A stretch of 64,000 bases of DNA from Streptomyces sp. NRRL F-6131. Its GTDB lineage: Bacteria > Actinomycetota > Actinomycetes > Streptomycetales > Streptomycetaceae. Positions 39,296 through 49,340 of the stretch are shown one piece after another. The stretch is from contig JOHN01000028.1 in NCBI GenBank assembly GCA_000719695.1, positions 1 through 64,000 of the forward strand, in the 5' to 3' direction. The stretch's first letter is position 1; the number at the start of each line of letters is the position of its first letter. The notes under the pieces were generated by a model. It worked only from the letters and a program-made list of their open reading frames with translations, did no database searches and was not told where the DNA came from. Made by a program: the position numbers and the translations under genes.

Positions 39296-39389
39296 TGACA
39301 GCGGCGTGACAGCGGACCGACAGCGGCCTGCCGGTGCTCCGCGGACCGGTCACCGCCCTGTCACCGCCCTGACAGCGGGCTGACAGACC
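39296..39389 (+). promoter_or_regulatory. 11-bp-phased repeats upstream of the ABC exporter operon
   Basis: TGACAGCGG occurs at 39296, 39307 and (CGACAGCGG) 39318, exactly 11 bp apart. TCACCGCCCTG is tandemly duplicated at 39350-39360 and 39361-39371. TGACAG occurs again at 39370 and 39381, 11 bp apart. Direct heptamer-like repeats at 11-bp spacing in front of a promoter are the known binding pattern of SARP activators, and a SARP gene lies just beyond the operon. Confidence 0.55.
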
Positions 39390-39408
39390 GGGCGGACACC
39401 CTGGGGGC

Positions 39409-40436
<1,028 letters not shown>

Positions 40437-40440
<4 letters not shown>

Positions 40441-41249
40441 CCACCGCCACGCTCGCCCCCGCCCGGGCCGAGGACAGCCGGATCGGCCCGGCCGGCCATC
40501 TGCGGCACGTCGGCGCGCTGACCCGCCGCAACCTGATGCGGATCAAGGCCGACCCGGAGTCGATGTTCGACGCCATCCTGATGCCGGTCATCTTCACCGT
40601 GCTGTTCGTCTACGTCTTCGGCGGCGCCATCTCCGGCGGCCAGGACGCCTACAAGCAGTACATGATCCCCGGCCTGCTCGGGCAGACCGGCCTCACCCTC
40701 GCGATGGCCGTCGGCACCGGCCTCAACAGCGACTTCCAGACCGGGGTGATGGACCGCTTCCGCACCCTGCCGATCGGCCGCTCCTCGGTACTGCTCTCCA
40801 AGATCGCCGCGGAGACCTGCCGGGCCCTGCTCTCCTTCACCATCCTGATCGTCTTCGCGCTGATCCTCGGCTTCGAGCTGAACGGCGGCTTCCTGGAGCT
40901 GCTGGCCGCGGTCGGACTCTCGCTGGTCTTCGGCATGTCGATCGTGTGGATCTCGATGCTGCTCGGCATGGCGCTGCGCAGCGCCCAGGCCGTCCAGGGG
41001 GTCGCCATGCTGGTGCTGATGCCGATGCAGTTCGGCAGCTCGATCTTCGCGCCGACCGACACCATGCCCGGCTGGCTCCAGGCCTTCACCAAGGTGAACC
41101 CGCTGTCCGCGCTGGCCGACGCCTGCCGGGCCCTGATGAACGGCCAGGGCGCGGTGGCGCACCCGGTGATCGTCGTGCTGGCCTGGTCGATCGGCATCAC
41201 CGCGGTCTTCGCGCCGCTCGCCGTCGCCCGCTTCCGCAAGCGGACCTGA
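40437..41249 (+). CDS. ABC transporter permease, DrrB type
   Basis: A 270-residue ABC-2 type permease with about six helices: FDAILMPVIFTVLFVYVFGG, YMIPGLLGQTGLTLAMAVG, SFTILIVFALILGF, LLAAVGLSLVFGMSIVWISM, and a final FAPLAVARFRKR. FRTLPIGRSSVLLSK is the conserved cytoplasmic motif of the family. It pairs with the upstream ATPase, to which it is translationally coupled by a four-base overlap. Confidence 0.92.
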
Positions 41250-41324
41250 GTCCCGGCCGGACGGGAACGACCCCGGGTGCGCGAGGGGAGCGCCCGGGGT
41301 CGGCGCACCGGCGAACGCCCGGGG

Positions 41325-44300
41325 TCAGCGCACCATCCGGTCGAGCAGCTCGTTGGTGTCCCGCACGGTCAGCAGGGTGCCCTCGGCGGCCGCCGCCTCG
41401 AACACCGCGTCACCGAGCATCCCGCGCAGGCTCCGCTCGGTCCGCGCCCGCTCGACCCGGTCGAGGTAGCCGCCCTTCGGCCCGTTCATCCCGCTGTGCG
41501 CGCCGAACAGCACCGCGGCCTGCCGGGCCCGTTCCCGGTCGCCGTCGCGCAGGGCGAAGGCCTCGAGCAGCCCGACCACCGGAGGCAGCATCATCACCGA
41601 CATCTGCTCCACGAAGCCGCTCGCACCGCTCGGCGCCGAGCGCATCAACTGCCGTCCCTCGTTGACCAGTTCGCGGCCCCGGTCGGGGTCGCCGGCCCGC
41701 GCGGTGATCCAGCCCCGGGTGACCGTCAGCATCCCGCCGACCACGTCCGGGGCGAACGCGCCGATCCTGGTCCACCGGAGCGCGTCCAGCTCGTCCAGGG
41801 CGGTCGCGTAGTCCCCGCGCTGGGCGCTGATGCCGCAGAGCATCAGGTGCCCGAACAGCAGCGCGCCGTTGGTGGCCTGGTTGTCCCCCGGCTCGATGCC
41901 CTCCATCGCCGCGCGGATCCGCAGCTCCCCCGCCGCCAGGTCCTCGTCCAGCATCGCCGACCCGAGGTGCACCTGGAGCATCGGCACCTCCTGCGGCGCG
42001 CCCAGCTCCTCGGCCAGCTCGATCGCCCGGCGGTACGCCTCGACGGCCTCCCTCGAACGGCCCTGGTTGGCCAGCGACTCGCCGCGCGCGGACAGCGCCT
42101 GGGACATCCCCCAGCGGTCGCCGGCCCGGCGGTACAGCTCCAGCGACTCCTCGCCGTCCAGGGTGCTCTGCTCGGCACCGCCCGGCCAGTCGTTCATCAT
42201 CTTGGCCCGGATCTGCAGGATGAACGCCAGGTCACTGGGGCTGCCGTGCTCCCGGCAGCCCACCACCGCCTCGTCCAGCAGGTCCTTCATGGCGTCCAGC
42301 TCGCCGATCAGGAAGGCGCCGAACACCCGCATCAGCCCGGGGAAGCGGTAGGACTGCGGCAGGTCGCGGGTGTAGGCCCCGGTGACCTTCCGGGCGACGG
42401 CGACCGCGTCCTGATCGGCCAGCACGTCGAGGTTGCCCTCGAACATGCTGATCAACCGGTAGATGACCAGCGCCCGGCGGGCCTCCTCGACCGCCTCCGG
42501 CGGCATCGGCACCGAGTACTCCAGCACGTGCCGGTCCAGCGGCACCGGACGGACCTCCGGGTCGAACGGGTCGGGGCCGATCGCCAGCACCGCGTCGTAC
42601 CAGCGGCGGGCCTCCTGGCTGAAGCCGCGCAGCGACCAGTACCAGCTCATGCCGAGCGCCAGGACCAGCGCCTCGCCCTCGTCGCGGCGGCCGACCGCGC
42701 GGCGCAGCGCGGCCCGGATGTTGTCGTGCTCGCGCTCCAGCACCGTCAGCCAGTGCAACTGCTCGGGCCCGTGGACGTACCGGTCGGCGGTGCGGACCAG
42801 CTCGCGGAAGTACTCGACGTGCCGGCCCTCGGTCGCGCCGGTCTCCTCCGCCTCGGCCAGCCGCTCGTCCGTGTACTCGTGGATGGTCTCCAGCATCCGG
42901 TAGCGCGACGGGCCGTCCCCGTCCAGGTCGGCGACCAGCAGGGACTTGTCGACCAGCGAGAGCAGCAGGTCGGCGACCTCCTCGCGGGGCACCTCGGAGT
43001 CGTCCGAGCAGACCGCCTCGGCCGCCTCCAGCGTCCAGCCGCCGGCGAACACCGACAGCCGCCGCAGCACCGCGCGCTCCTGCTTGCCGAGCAGGTCCCA
43101 GCTCCAGTCCACCACCGCGCGCAGCGTCTGCTGACGCGGCAGCAGGGTGCGGCTGCCCGCGGTGAGCAGGGCGAAGCGGCTGTCCAGCCGGTCGGCGATC
43201 TGCCGGGCCGTCATCACCCGCAGCCGGGCGGCGGCCAGTTCGATGGCCAGCGGCAGGCCGTCCAGCCGGTGGCAGATCTCGGCGCAGGCCTCCGGGTCGC
43301 TCTGCGGGTCGAAGCCGGGCCGGGCGGCGGCGGCCCGCTCGGCGAGCAGCCGCAGCGCCACCGGGTCGGGCAGCGGCTCGACCGGCAGCACGATCTCGCC
43401 GGGCACGCCGAGCGGCTCCCGGCTGGTGGCCAGCACGGTCAGCCCGGGGCACTCGGTGAGCAGGGTGTCCGCGAGGTCGGCGGCCGGCTGGATGAGGTGC
43501 TCGCAGTTGTCCAGGACGAGCAGCATCCGGCGGCGCCCGCAGTGCTCGATCAGCCGGCGCACCGGGTCGTCGGTCCGGGCCTCGATCACCTCGGCGACCA
43601 TGCCGCCGGTGTGCAGCACGGTCTCCCGCAGACCGAGCGCCGAGACCACCGCGCCGGGCACTGCGTCCGGGCGCTCCACCGGGGCGAGCTCGGCCACCCA
43701 GACGCCGTCCGGCCAGTGCCCGGCGCCCTGCTCCAGCCGGCCGGCCTCGACCGACAGCCGGGTCTTGCCGGAGCCGCCCGGGCCGGTCAGGGTGACCAGC
43801 CGGCTGGTGGCGAGGACCGAGCGCAGCGCGGCGAGGTCGCTCTCCCGGCCGACGAAGCTGGTCAGCCGGCCGCGCAGATTGCCGAGCGCGCGGGCGGGCG
43901 GCGCCGGGGCGGGCGGCACGGGCGCCGCGGTCATCGGCACCGGGGTCGCGGACGGCCCGGCACCGGGGGCCGGGGCGGACGGGCCCGCCGGGGGCGCGCC
44001 GACCGGGTCGGCCGGGCTCAGCAGCTCCGCGTACAGCGACTGCAGCGCGCGCCCGGGATCGACGCCCAGCTCGTCCGCCAGGGCGCGCCGGGTGCGCTCG
44101 TAGTGCCGCAGTGCCTCGGCCGTCCGGCCGCTCTCGTGCAGCGCCCTGACCATGAGCAGCTGCAGCGGCTCGTCCAGCGGCTGCCGCTCGCACAGCTCGG
44201 CGAGCTCGGCCACCAGCTCGGCGGCCCGGCCCAGGCCGAGGTCGGCGGTGATCCGGTGCCGGCGGGCCTCCTCGCGCTGCGCCTCCAGCCGGGTGGCCGG

Positions 44301-44723
44301 GCCGCCGCGGTCCGGCAGGTCGGCGAGGGCCGGGCCGCGCCACAGGGCGAGGGCCGCCCGCAGCCGCTCGGCGGCCGACACGTGGTCGCCCTGCTCCAGC
44401 GCCCGGCGGCCCTCCACGGCCAGCCGCTGGAACTCGGCGAGGTCGGTGGCCGGGTCGGTCAGCCAGTACCCGGCCGGGCCGGAACCGACCCGGTCCCGGC
44501 CGATGGTGCGGCGCAGCCGGCCGACCAGGGTCTGCAGCGCGGCCGACGCGTCCTGCGGCGGCTCGGTGTCCCACACCTCGTCGACCAGCAGATCGGCCGG
44601 CACCGGCCGCCCCTGGCGCAGGGCCAGCGCGGCGAGCAGGGCGCGCAGCCGGGCGCCGCCGAGCGGAACCGGGGTGCCGTCGTCGTGGTGGGCCGTGGTG
44701 GTGCCGAGGATGCCGTAGTGCAC
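41325..44723 (-). CDS. AfsR-type SARP regulator (DNA-binding/BTAD, NB-ARC, TPR)
   Basis: A 1132-residue regulator. Residues 1-90 are an OmpR-like winged helix (VHYGILGTTTAH, then GGARLRALLAALAL). About 95-245 form the bacterial activation domain (DLAEFQRLAVEGRRALEQGD, ADELGVDPGRALQSLYAELL). About 280-560 form an NB-ARC ATPase with Walker A LTGPGGSGKTR (near 318) and Walker B RMLLVLDNCEHL (near 405). The rest is TPR-like helices. Such proteins activate secondary metabolism or exporter genes. It converges on the DrrAB-like operon, whose promoter has 11-bp-phased repeats. GTG at 44723 matches the MRYGILG start of homologues; the frame is open upstream. Confidence 0.9.
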   Translation of the reverse strand: MHYGILGTTTAHHDDGTPVPLGGARLRALLAALALRQGRPVPADLLVDEVWDTEPPQDASAALQTLVGRLRRTIGRDRVGSGPAGYWLTDPATDLAEFQRLAVEGRRALEQGDHVSAAERLRAALALWRGPALADLPDRGGPATRLEAQREEARRHRITADLGLGRAAELVAELAELCERQPLDEPLQLLMVRALHESGRTAEALRHYERTRRALADELGVDPGRALQSLYAELLSPADPVGAPPAGPSAPAPGAGPSATPVPMTAAPVPPAPAPPARALGNLRGRLTSFVGRESDLAALRSVLATSRLVTLTGPGGSGKTRLSVEAGRLEQGAGHWPDGVWVAELAPVERPDAVPGAVVSALGLRETVLHTGGMVAEVIEARTDDPVRRLIEHCGRRRMLLVLDNCEHLIQPAADLADTLLTECPGLTVLATSREPLGVPGEIVLPVEPLPDPVALRLLAERAAAARPGFDPQSDPEACAEICHRLDGLPLAIELAAARLRVMTARQIADRLDSRFALLTAGSRTLLPRQQTLRAVVDWSWDLLGKQERAVLRRLSVFAGGWTLEAAEAVCSDDSEVPREEVADLLLSLVDKSLLVADLDGDGPSRYRMLETIHEYTDERLAEAEETGATEGRHVEYFRELVRTADRYVHGPEQLHWLTVLEREHDNIRAALRRAVGRRDEGEALVLALGMSWYWSLRGFSQEARRWYDAVLAIGPDPFDPEVRPVPLDRHVLEYSVPMPPEAVEEARRALVIYRLISMFEGNLDVLADQDAVAVARKVTGAYTRDLPQSYRFPGLMRVFGAFLIGELDAMKDLLDEAVVGCREHGSPSDLAFILQIRAKMMNDWPGGAEQSTLDGEESLELYRRAGDRWGMSQALSARGESLANQGRSREAVEAYRRAIELAEELGAPQEVPMLQVHLGSAMLDEDLAAGELRIRAAMEGIEPGDNQATNGALLFGHLMLCGISAQRGDYATALDELDALRWTRIGAFAPDVVGGMLTVTRGWITARAGDPDRGRELVNEGRQLMRSAPSGASGFVEQMSVMMLPPVVGLLEAFALRDGDRERARQAAVLFGAHSGMNGPKGGYLDRVERARTERSLRGMLGDAVFEAAAAEGTLLTVRDTNELLDRMVR

Positions 44724-44961
44724 CGCACCATTCTGGTGGATCGACCCCGCCGCCCACGCACATTTGTCCGGGACCATCCCCTGACTGAACCCTGAGGTCC
44801 GGTGTCCACCCGGACCCGGCCCCGCGCCCGGGGCGGGGACCAGGAACCCGGTGCCGGGCTCCGTACGTTCATCCGGGACGGCTTGTCCGACGCGGGCCCG
44901 CCCGGCATGATCGGCCTCTGCCCAGTCCGTACACGCCCCCGAGCACCGGAGCACCCACACC

Positions 44962-45777
44962 ATGACCTTCGCCGCCGCGCAGCGCTCACGCAGCGAGGAC
45001 CGCCGGATCAGCCCGGTGTTCTGGGCCCTGCTCGCGATCCTCGTCACCTCCGGCTGGGCGGTCCACCAGGGGTACGGCAACGCCCGCTTCGGGATCTTCC
45101 TGTTCGTGGTGGCCGGCTGGATGGTCTCGCTCTGCCTGCACGAGTACGCGCACGCGCGGACCGCCCTGCACGGCGGCGACATCAGCGTCGGCGCCAAGGG
45201 CTACCTGACGCTCAACCCGTTCAAGTACGCCAACGCCCTGCTCAGCTTCGTGCTGCCGATCGTCTTCGTGCTGCTGGGCGGCATCGGCCTGCCCGGTGGT
45301 GCGGTCTGGATCGAGCGGAGCCGGGTCCACGGGCGGCTCAAGCACAGCCTGATCTCGGCCGCCGGGCCGCTGGTGAACCTGCTCGCCGCGGTGCTCCTGC
45401 TGGTCCCGGTCGGCGCGGGCTGGCTGGACGACACCGAGGTGCACGCGGTCTGGAACGGCATCGAGCTGAACGTCTCGCCGCTGGCGCTCGCCCTGGGCTT
45501 CCTCGGCATGCTCCAGCTGAGCGCGACCCTGCTCAACCTGCTGCCGGTGCCCGGCCTGGACGGCTACGGGATCGTCGAGCCCTGGCTGTCGCACAAGACC
45601 CGGCGCGCGATCGAGCCGTTCGCGCCGTACGGCATGCTGGCCGTCTTCGCGCTGCTCTGGCAGCCGGAGGTCAACCACTGGTTCTTCGAGGCCGTGTACG
45701 GGGCGATGGACCTGCTGGGCGTCGACCGGGCCTACCCGCAGGTGGGCCACGACCTGTTCACGTTCTGGAAGGACTGA
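44962..45777 (+). CDS. M50 site-2 protease family membrane protein
   Basis: A 271-residue multispanning protein with about six helices. SLCLHEYAHA has the zinc-binding HExxH at residues 60-64. LLNLLPVPGLDGYG provides the N-x2-P-x4-D motif with the third ligand Asp. SLISAAGPLVNLLAAVLLL follows the family pattern. No PDZ domain is present, so it is of the short type with unknown substrate. It is divergent from the SARP gene, with about 240 bp between. Confidence 0.88.
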   Translation: MTFAAAQRSRSEDRRISPVFWALLAILVTSGWAVHQGYGNARFGIFLFVVAGWMVSLCLHEYAHARTALHGGDISVGAKGYLTLNPFKYANALLSFVLPIVFVLLGGIGLPGGAVWIERSRVHGRLKHSLISAAGPLVNLLAAVLLLVPVGAGWLDDTEVHAVWNGIELNVSPLALALGFLGMLQLSATLLNLLPVPGLDGYGIVEPWLSHKTRRAIEPFAPYGMLAVFALLWQPEVNHWFFEAVYGAMDLLGVDRAYPQVGHDLFTFWKD

Positions 45778-45789
45778 GCGGCCGCGGCC

Positions 45790-45975
45790 TCAGGACTGCT
45801 CGGCGGCCGCCCGGGCCAGCTTCTCCCGGCGCAGGTTCATCCAGAGCACATTGCTGGCGATGCCCGCCATCGGCAGCCAGACGAGGCCGAGCCACCAGCC
45901 CTGCACCAGGGAGACCACGGCGGCGGCCAGCGCGAGAACGACGACGAGCGAGGCGAGGACGGACGTGCGGGGCAT
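45790..45975 (-). CDS. Small membrane protein, unknown function
   Basis: A 61-residue protein with two hydrophobic helices (SVLASLVVVLALAAAVVSL and LGLVWLPMAGIASNVLWM) and a charged tail NLRREKLARAAAEQS. AGGAG precedes the ATG with good spacing. No family is recognised. It is convergent with the M50 gene, only 12 bp away. Confidence 0.65.
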   Translation of the reverse strand: MPRTSVLASLVVVLALAAAVVSLVQGWWLGLVWLPMAGIASNVLWMNLRREKLARAAAEQS

Positions 45976-46068
45976 GGCGGGGGACTCCTGGGGCCGGGGG
46001 CGAGGTCGGCCCCCATTGTCGCCGACCTCACCTCCGGACCGGGTCCAGGGGTGAGATCGGCGATCCGG

Positions 46069-46097
46069 TCCGACCGTCCGACCGTCGGACAGTCGGA
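46069..46097. repeat. Imperfect palindrome of GTCGGAC units
   Basis: A 29-bp imperfect palindrome built from TCCGAC/GTCGGA units lies downstream of the F420 reductase gene. It is followed by three near copies of GGACCTGAG at 46095, 46112 and 46128. It may act as a terminator or binding region. Confidence 0.4.
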
Positions 46098-46149
46098 CCT
46101 GAGGACGAGCGGGACCTGAGGGCAAGCGGACCTGAGAACGGTCGGACGA

Positions 46150-46842
46150 TCAGACGTCGGTGATCCGCAGACCCGCGTGCGCCTTGTAGCGGCGGTTGAC
46201 CGAGATCAGGTTCGCCACCAGGGACTCCACCTGGTGGGCGTTGCGCAGCCGGCCCGCGAAGATGCCGCGCATGCCCGGGATCCGGCCGGCCAGCGCCTGC
46301 ACGATGTCGGTGGCGGCGCGCTCCTCGCCGAGCACCATCACATCGGTGTCGATCCGCTCGATCGACTCGTCCTGCAGCAGCACCGCCGAGAGGTGGTGGA
46401 AGGCCGCGGTCACCCGGGAGTCCGGCAGCAGGGCGGCGGCCTGCTGGGCGGCGCTGCCCTCCTCCGGGACGAGCGCGTAGGCGCCCTGCTTGTCGAACCC
46501 GAGCGGGTTGACGCAGTCCACCACGATCTTGCCGGCCAGCTCCGTGCGGAGCGCGGTCAGGGTGGCTGCGTGCCCGTCCCAGGGCACCGCGACGATGACG
46601 ATGTCGCTCTCGCGGGCGGTGGCGGCGTTGTCGGCGCCGCGCACCCCGAGGCCGATCGCGTCCGCCGAGGCCTGCGCGCGGGCCGCGTCGCGCGAACCGA
46701 TGATCACCTGCTGGCCGGCCTTGGCCAGCCGCAGGGCCAGCCCCCGCCCCTGGTCACCGGTGCCACCGAGGACGCCGACCACCAGCTGCGAGACGTCCGG
46801 CAACTCATGGGCCGGGTTTGTCGCTGAATCGAGGGAAGTCAT
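46150..46842 (-). CDS. npdG: F420:NADPH oxidoreductase
   Basis: A 230-residue enzyme moving hydride between NADPH and coenzyme F420. VVGVLGGTGDQGRGLALRLAKAG is the nucleotide fold, and IIGSRDAARAQ has the Ser-Arg that read the NADP phosphate. IVIVAVPWDGH, VVDCVNPLG, VTAAFHHLSA and VNRRYKAHAGLRITDV are typical of NpdG. About 16 residues precede the fold. It supplies reduced F420 for reductases such as the split-barrel proteins seen elsewhere in the window. It is divergent from a gene of unknown function only 47 bp away. Confidence 0.93.
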   Translation of the reverse strand: MTSLDSATNPAHELPDVSQLVVGVLGGTGDQGRGLALRLAKAGQQVIIGSRDAARAQASADAIGLGVRGADNAATARESDIVIVAVPWDGHAATLTALRTELAGKIVVDCVNPLGFDKQGAYALVPEEGSAAQQAAALLPDSRVTAAFHHLSAVLLQDESIERIDTDVMVLGEERAATDIVQALAGRIPGMRGIFAGRLRNAHQVESLVANLISVNRRYKAHAGLRITDV

Positions 46843-46889
46843 GGGCCGATCCTGCCAAATCGCCGGGCTCCCGGGACATCCTGTGCGCC

Positions 46890-47513
46890 ATGGACGCGGT
46901 GAGAGTTTCGGCACTACGGGACCGGTTGGCCGGAACCGGTTGGCTGGAAGCCGTCGGCGGCTTCGCCGGTGAGCTGCGGCACGCGGTCTCCCGGCGCGGC
47001 GCGGGCGAGCTGCTGCTGGTCGGCACGGCCGCCTACGAGCCCTGGCACCTGGCCGCCCATCTGGAGGACGAGGCCGCCTGGTCGGACGTCCCCCGGCTGG
47101 CGCCGACCCTGCTGCGCCACCGCGTCCCGGAGCGGGCCCCGGCCCATCTGGCGCACGGGCTGCACCGGCTGACCGCGGCCGGGCGCGGGGCGACCGTCCT
47201 GGTCGTCGCCCCCGCGGCGGCCGGCGAGCAGTTGCTGGAGCGGGTGCACGACGCCCGCCGGCACGGGGCGACCGTCCTGGCGGTGGACGGCGCGACACCC
47301 GACGCCCCGGGCGGAGTCGCCGACCTCGCCGACCTCGCCGGGCTGGCGCACCGTCGGCTCGCCGTCGGCACGGCCGAGGAGGAGCCCTTCGACCTGGCCC
47401 AGCACCTGGTCAGCGCCGCCGCCGGAGAGCCGCCCGCGCGGCGCTCGGCGGTGGAGCGGCTGGCGGAACTGGCCGGCCGGCTCACCGCGGGGCCGGCGAT
47501 CAGCCGCTGGTGA
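46890..47513 (+). CDS. Conserved protein of unknown function, faint SIS/Rossmann-like pattern
   Basis: A 207-residue soluble protein. ELLLVGTAAYEPWHLAAHLEDEA and GATVLVVAPAAAGEQLLERVHDARRHGATVLAVDGAT alternate strand and helix as in sugar-isomerase (SIS) or Rossmann folds, but I see no catalytic motif. An acidic segment VADLADLAGLAHRR follows. The ATG at 46890 was chosen because the 24 upstream codons overlap the npdG promoter. Function unknown; divergent linkage to npdG hints at shared regulation only. Confidence 0.7.
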   Translation: MDAVRVSALRDRLAGTGWLEAVGGFAGELRHAVSRRGAGELLLVGTAAYEPWHLAAHLEDEAAWSDVPRLAPTLLRHRVPERAPAHLAHGLHRLTAAGRGATVLVVAPAAAGEQLLERVHDARRHGATVLAVDGATPDAPGGVADLADLAGLAHRRLAVGTAEEEPFDLAQHLVSAAAGEPPARRSAVERLAELAGRLTAGPAISRW

Positions 47514-47594
47514 GCGCGGCCGGGGGCCCGGGCCCGGGCGCCCGGCGGAAATTCCGTTGCGGCCCGGCCGGACGCCCGCGCAGGATGGTCGCTC

Positions 47595-48974
47595 GTGAAC
47601 GAAGCCGACCCACCCCCGAGCGGCCGGGCGAAGTCCCTGCTGCGCTCGGTGACCCCCGACCTCACGCCGTGGCGCTCCTCCCGGGACTTCCGCCTGCTCT
47701 GGCTCTCCGGCTGCGTCACCGGCTTCGGCAGCTTCCTCACCTATGTCGCCGTCCCGATGCAGATCAAGGAGCTGACCGACTCCTCCGTCGCGGTCGGCCT
47801 GGTCGGCGCCTTCGAGCTGGTCCCGCTGATCGTCTTCGGCCTCTGGGGCGGCGCCCTCGCCGACGCCCTGGACCGCCGCCGCCTGGTGCTGTTCGCCGAG
47901 GCCGGACTCGGCCTGCTCAGCATCCTGCTGCTGGTCAACGCGCTGCTCCCGACGCCCGTGCTGTGGCCCGTCTACCTGGTGGCCGCCCTGGTCGCCGCGG
48001 CCGACGGCCTGCAGCGCCCGGCGCTGGACGCGCTCACCCCGCGGATCGTCCCGCACGACCAGCTGACCGCCGCCTTCGCGCTCAACTCGCTCTACCGGAA
48101 CGTCGCCTCGGTGGCCGGTCCGACCCTGGCCGGCGTGGTGGTGACCTTCGCCGGCGTGCAGACCGCGTACGCGCTGGACGTGGTCACCTTCGCCGCCTCG
48201 CTGCTGCTGCTCGCCCGGATCCGGGCGGTGCCGCCGCCCACCGGCGCCGAGAAGCCCTCGGTGCGGGCGGTGCTCACCGGCGTCCGCTACGCGTGGAGCC
48301 GCAAGGACCTGCTGGGCACCTACGCGATCGACCTCTGCGCGATGCTGTTCGCCTTCCCGGTGGCGATCTTCCCGTTCCTGGCCGCCGACCTGGACGCCGG
48401 ATGGGCGCTCGGCCCGATGTACGCCGCCTCGGCGGTCGGCGCCCTGCTGGTCTCGGTGACCAGCGGCTGGACGTCCCGGATCCACCGGCACGGCCGGCTG
48501 CTGCTGGTCGCGGCGCTCGGCTGGGGCGTGGCGATCGCGCTGGCGGGCCTGTCCGCCTCGGTCTGGCCGGTGCTGCTCTGCCTGGCGCTGGCCGGCGGCG
48601 CCGACCAGATCAGCGGGATCGCCCGCTCCACCCTGTGGAACCAGTCGATCCCGGACACTCTGCGCGGCCGGATGGCCGGTGTCGAACTGCTCAGCTACTC
48701 GGTCGGGCCCCAGCTCGGCCAGGTCAGGGCGGGCGGCATGGCCGGACTGGTCGGCGTCCGGGCCTCGGTCTGGATGGGCGGCGTGGCCTGCGTGGTGGGC
48801 GTGCTCGCGCTGGCCACCGCGCTGCCGCGGCTGCTGTCGTACGACGACCGCACCGACCCGCACGCGGCCGCCGTCCGCGCCGAGCACGAGCGCGCGGCGG
48901 CGGAGCGGACGGCGGCGGAGCGGGCGGCGGCGGAGCGGGCGGGCGCCCCGGAGGGCGCCGCCGCTACGGGCTGA
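47595..48974 (+). CDS. MFS transporter (MFS_3/enterobactin-exporter-like)
   Basis: A 459-residue transporter with about 12 helices. FRLLWLSGCVTGFGSFLTYVA is the first helix, LWGGALADALDRRRLVLF the helix 2-3 loop, and LVPHDQL-like IVPHDQLTAAFALNSLYRNVA the central motif of the group. It exports an unidentified small molecule. The C-terminal tail is a charged helix of AAERTAAERAAAERAG repeats after the last membrane segment, encoded by an irregular array around 48893-48945. GTG start at 47595. Confidence 0.85.
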   Translation: MNEADPPPSGRAKSLLRSVTPDLTPWRSSRDFRLLWLSGCVTGFGSFLTYVAVPMQIKELTDSSVAVGLVGAFELVPLIVFGLWGGALADALDRRRLVLFAEAGLGLLSILLLVNALLPTPVLWPVYLVAALVAAADGLQRPALDALTPRIVPHDQLTAAFALNSLYRNVASVAGPTLAGVVVTFAGVQTAYALDVVTFAASLLLLARIRAVPPPTGAEKPSVRAVLTGVRYAWSRKDLLGTYAIDLCAMLFAFPVAIFPFLAADLDAGWALGPMYAASAVGALLVSVTSGWTSRIHRHGRLLLVAALGWGVAIALAGLSASVWPVLLCLALAGGADQISGIARSTLWNQSIPDTLRGRMAGVELLSYSVGPQLGQVRAGGMAGLVGVRASVWMGGVACVVGVLALATALPRLLSYDDRTDPHAAAVRAEHERAAAERTAAERAAAERAGAPEGAAATG

Positions 48975-48983
48975 GTCCCGCCG

Positions 48984-49217
48984 CTACCCCCCGGTGCCGT
49001 CCGCCGGGCGGTCGTTCCACCGCGGGTCGTCCTTCCACTCGCGGTTGCGCAGCTCGGCCGTCTCCAGCGCGTGCGCCGCCTCCTGCTGGGTGGCGTACGG
49101 GCCGAGCCGGTCCTTGGCCGGGCACTCCGGCCCCTCCTCGACCTTGCCGTGCTTGATGCAGTAGAACCACTCACCGGGCCGGCCGGTCGGCTTGTTGCGG
49201 TGGAATCCCAGGGCCAT
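48984..49217 (-). CDS. Small conserved protein, unknown function
   Basis: A 77-residue protein: GEWFYCIKHGKVEEGPECPAKDRLGPYATQQEAAHALETA, then a charged NREWKDDPRW tail. The arrangement resembles SPOR-like small actinobacterial proteins in which 'DRLGPYATQQEAAHAL' recurs. Two cysteines could bind metal. GGAGGTGA is ideally placed before the ATG. It ends ten bases from the convergent MFS gene. Confidence 0.7.
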   Translation of the reverse strand: MALGFHRNKPTGRPGEWFYCIKHGKVEEGPECPAKDRLGPYATQQEAAHALETAELRNREWKDDPRWNDRPADGTGG

Positions 49218-49327
49218 GGTGGTCACCTCCGTGTCGGCGGTCGTGTCGTTCCCGATCATTCTCCGCCCCGGCGCCCACCGCACACCCGGTGACCCCCGTG
49301 ACGCGACGGCGCTGCCGAGCCGCCAAC

Positions 49328-49333
49328 TAGACT
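49328..49333 (+). promoter_or_regulatory. -10 hexamer of a leaderless map gene
   Basis: TAGACT stands seven bases before the map ATG, with no ribosome binding site between. Confidence 0.5.
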
Positions 49334-49340
49334 CGCCGCC

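Noticed and set aside
41277..44795. A 1172-codon plus-strand frame over the SARP gene
   Set aside because: Antisense shadow; Leu/Arg/His/Gln-rich with no domains, while the minus strand encodes a full AfsR-type protein.
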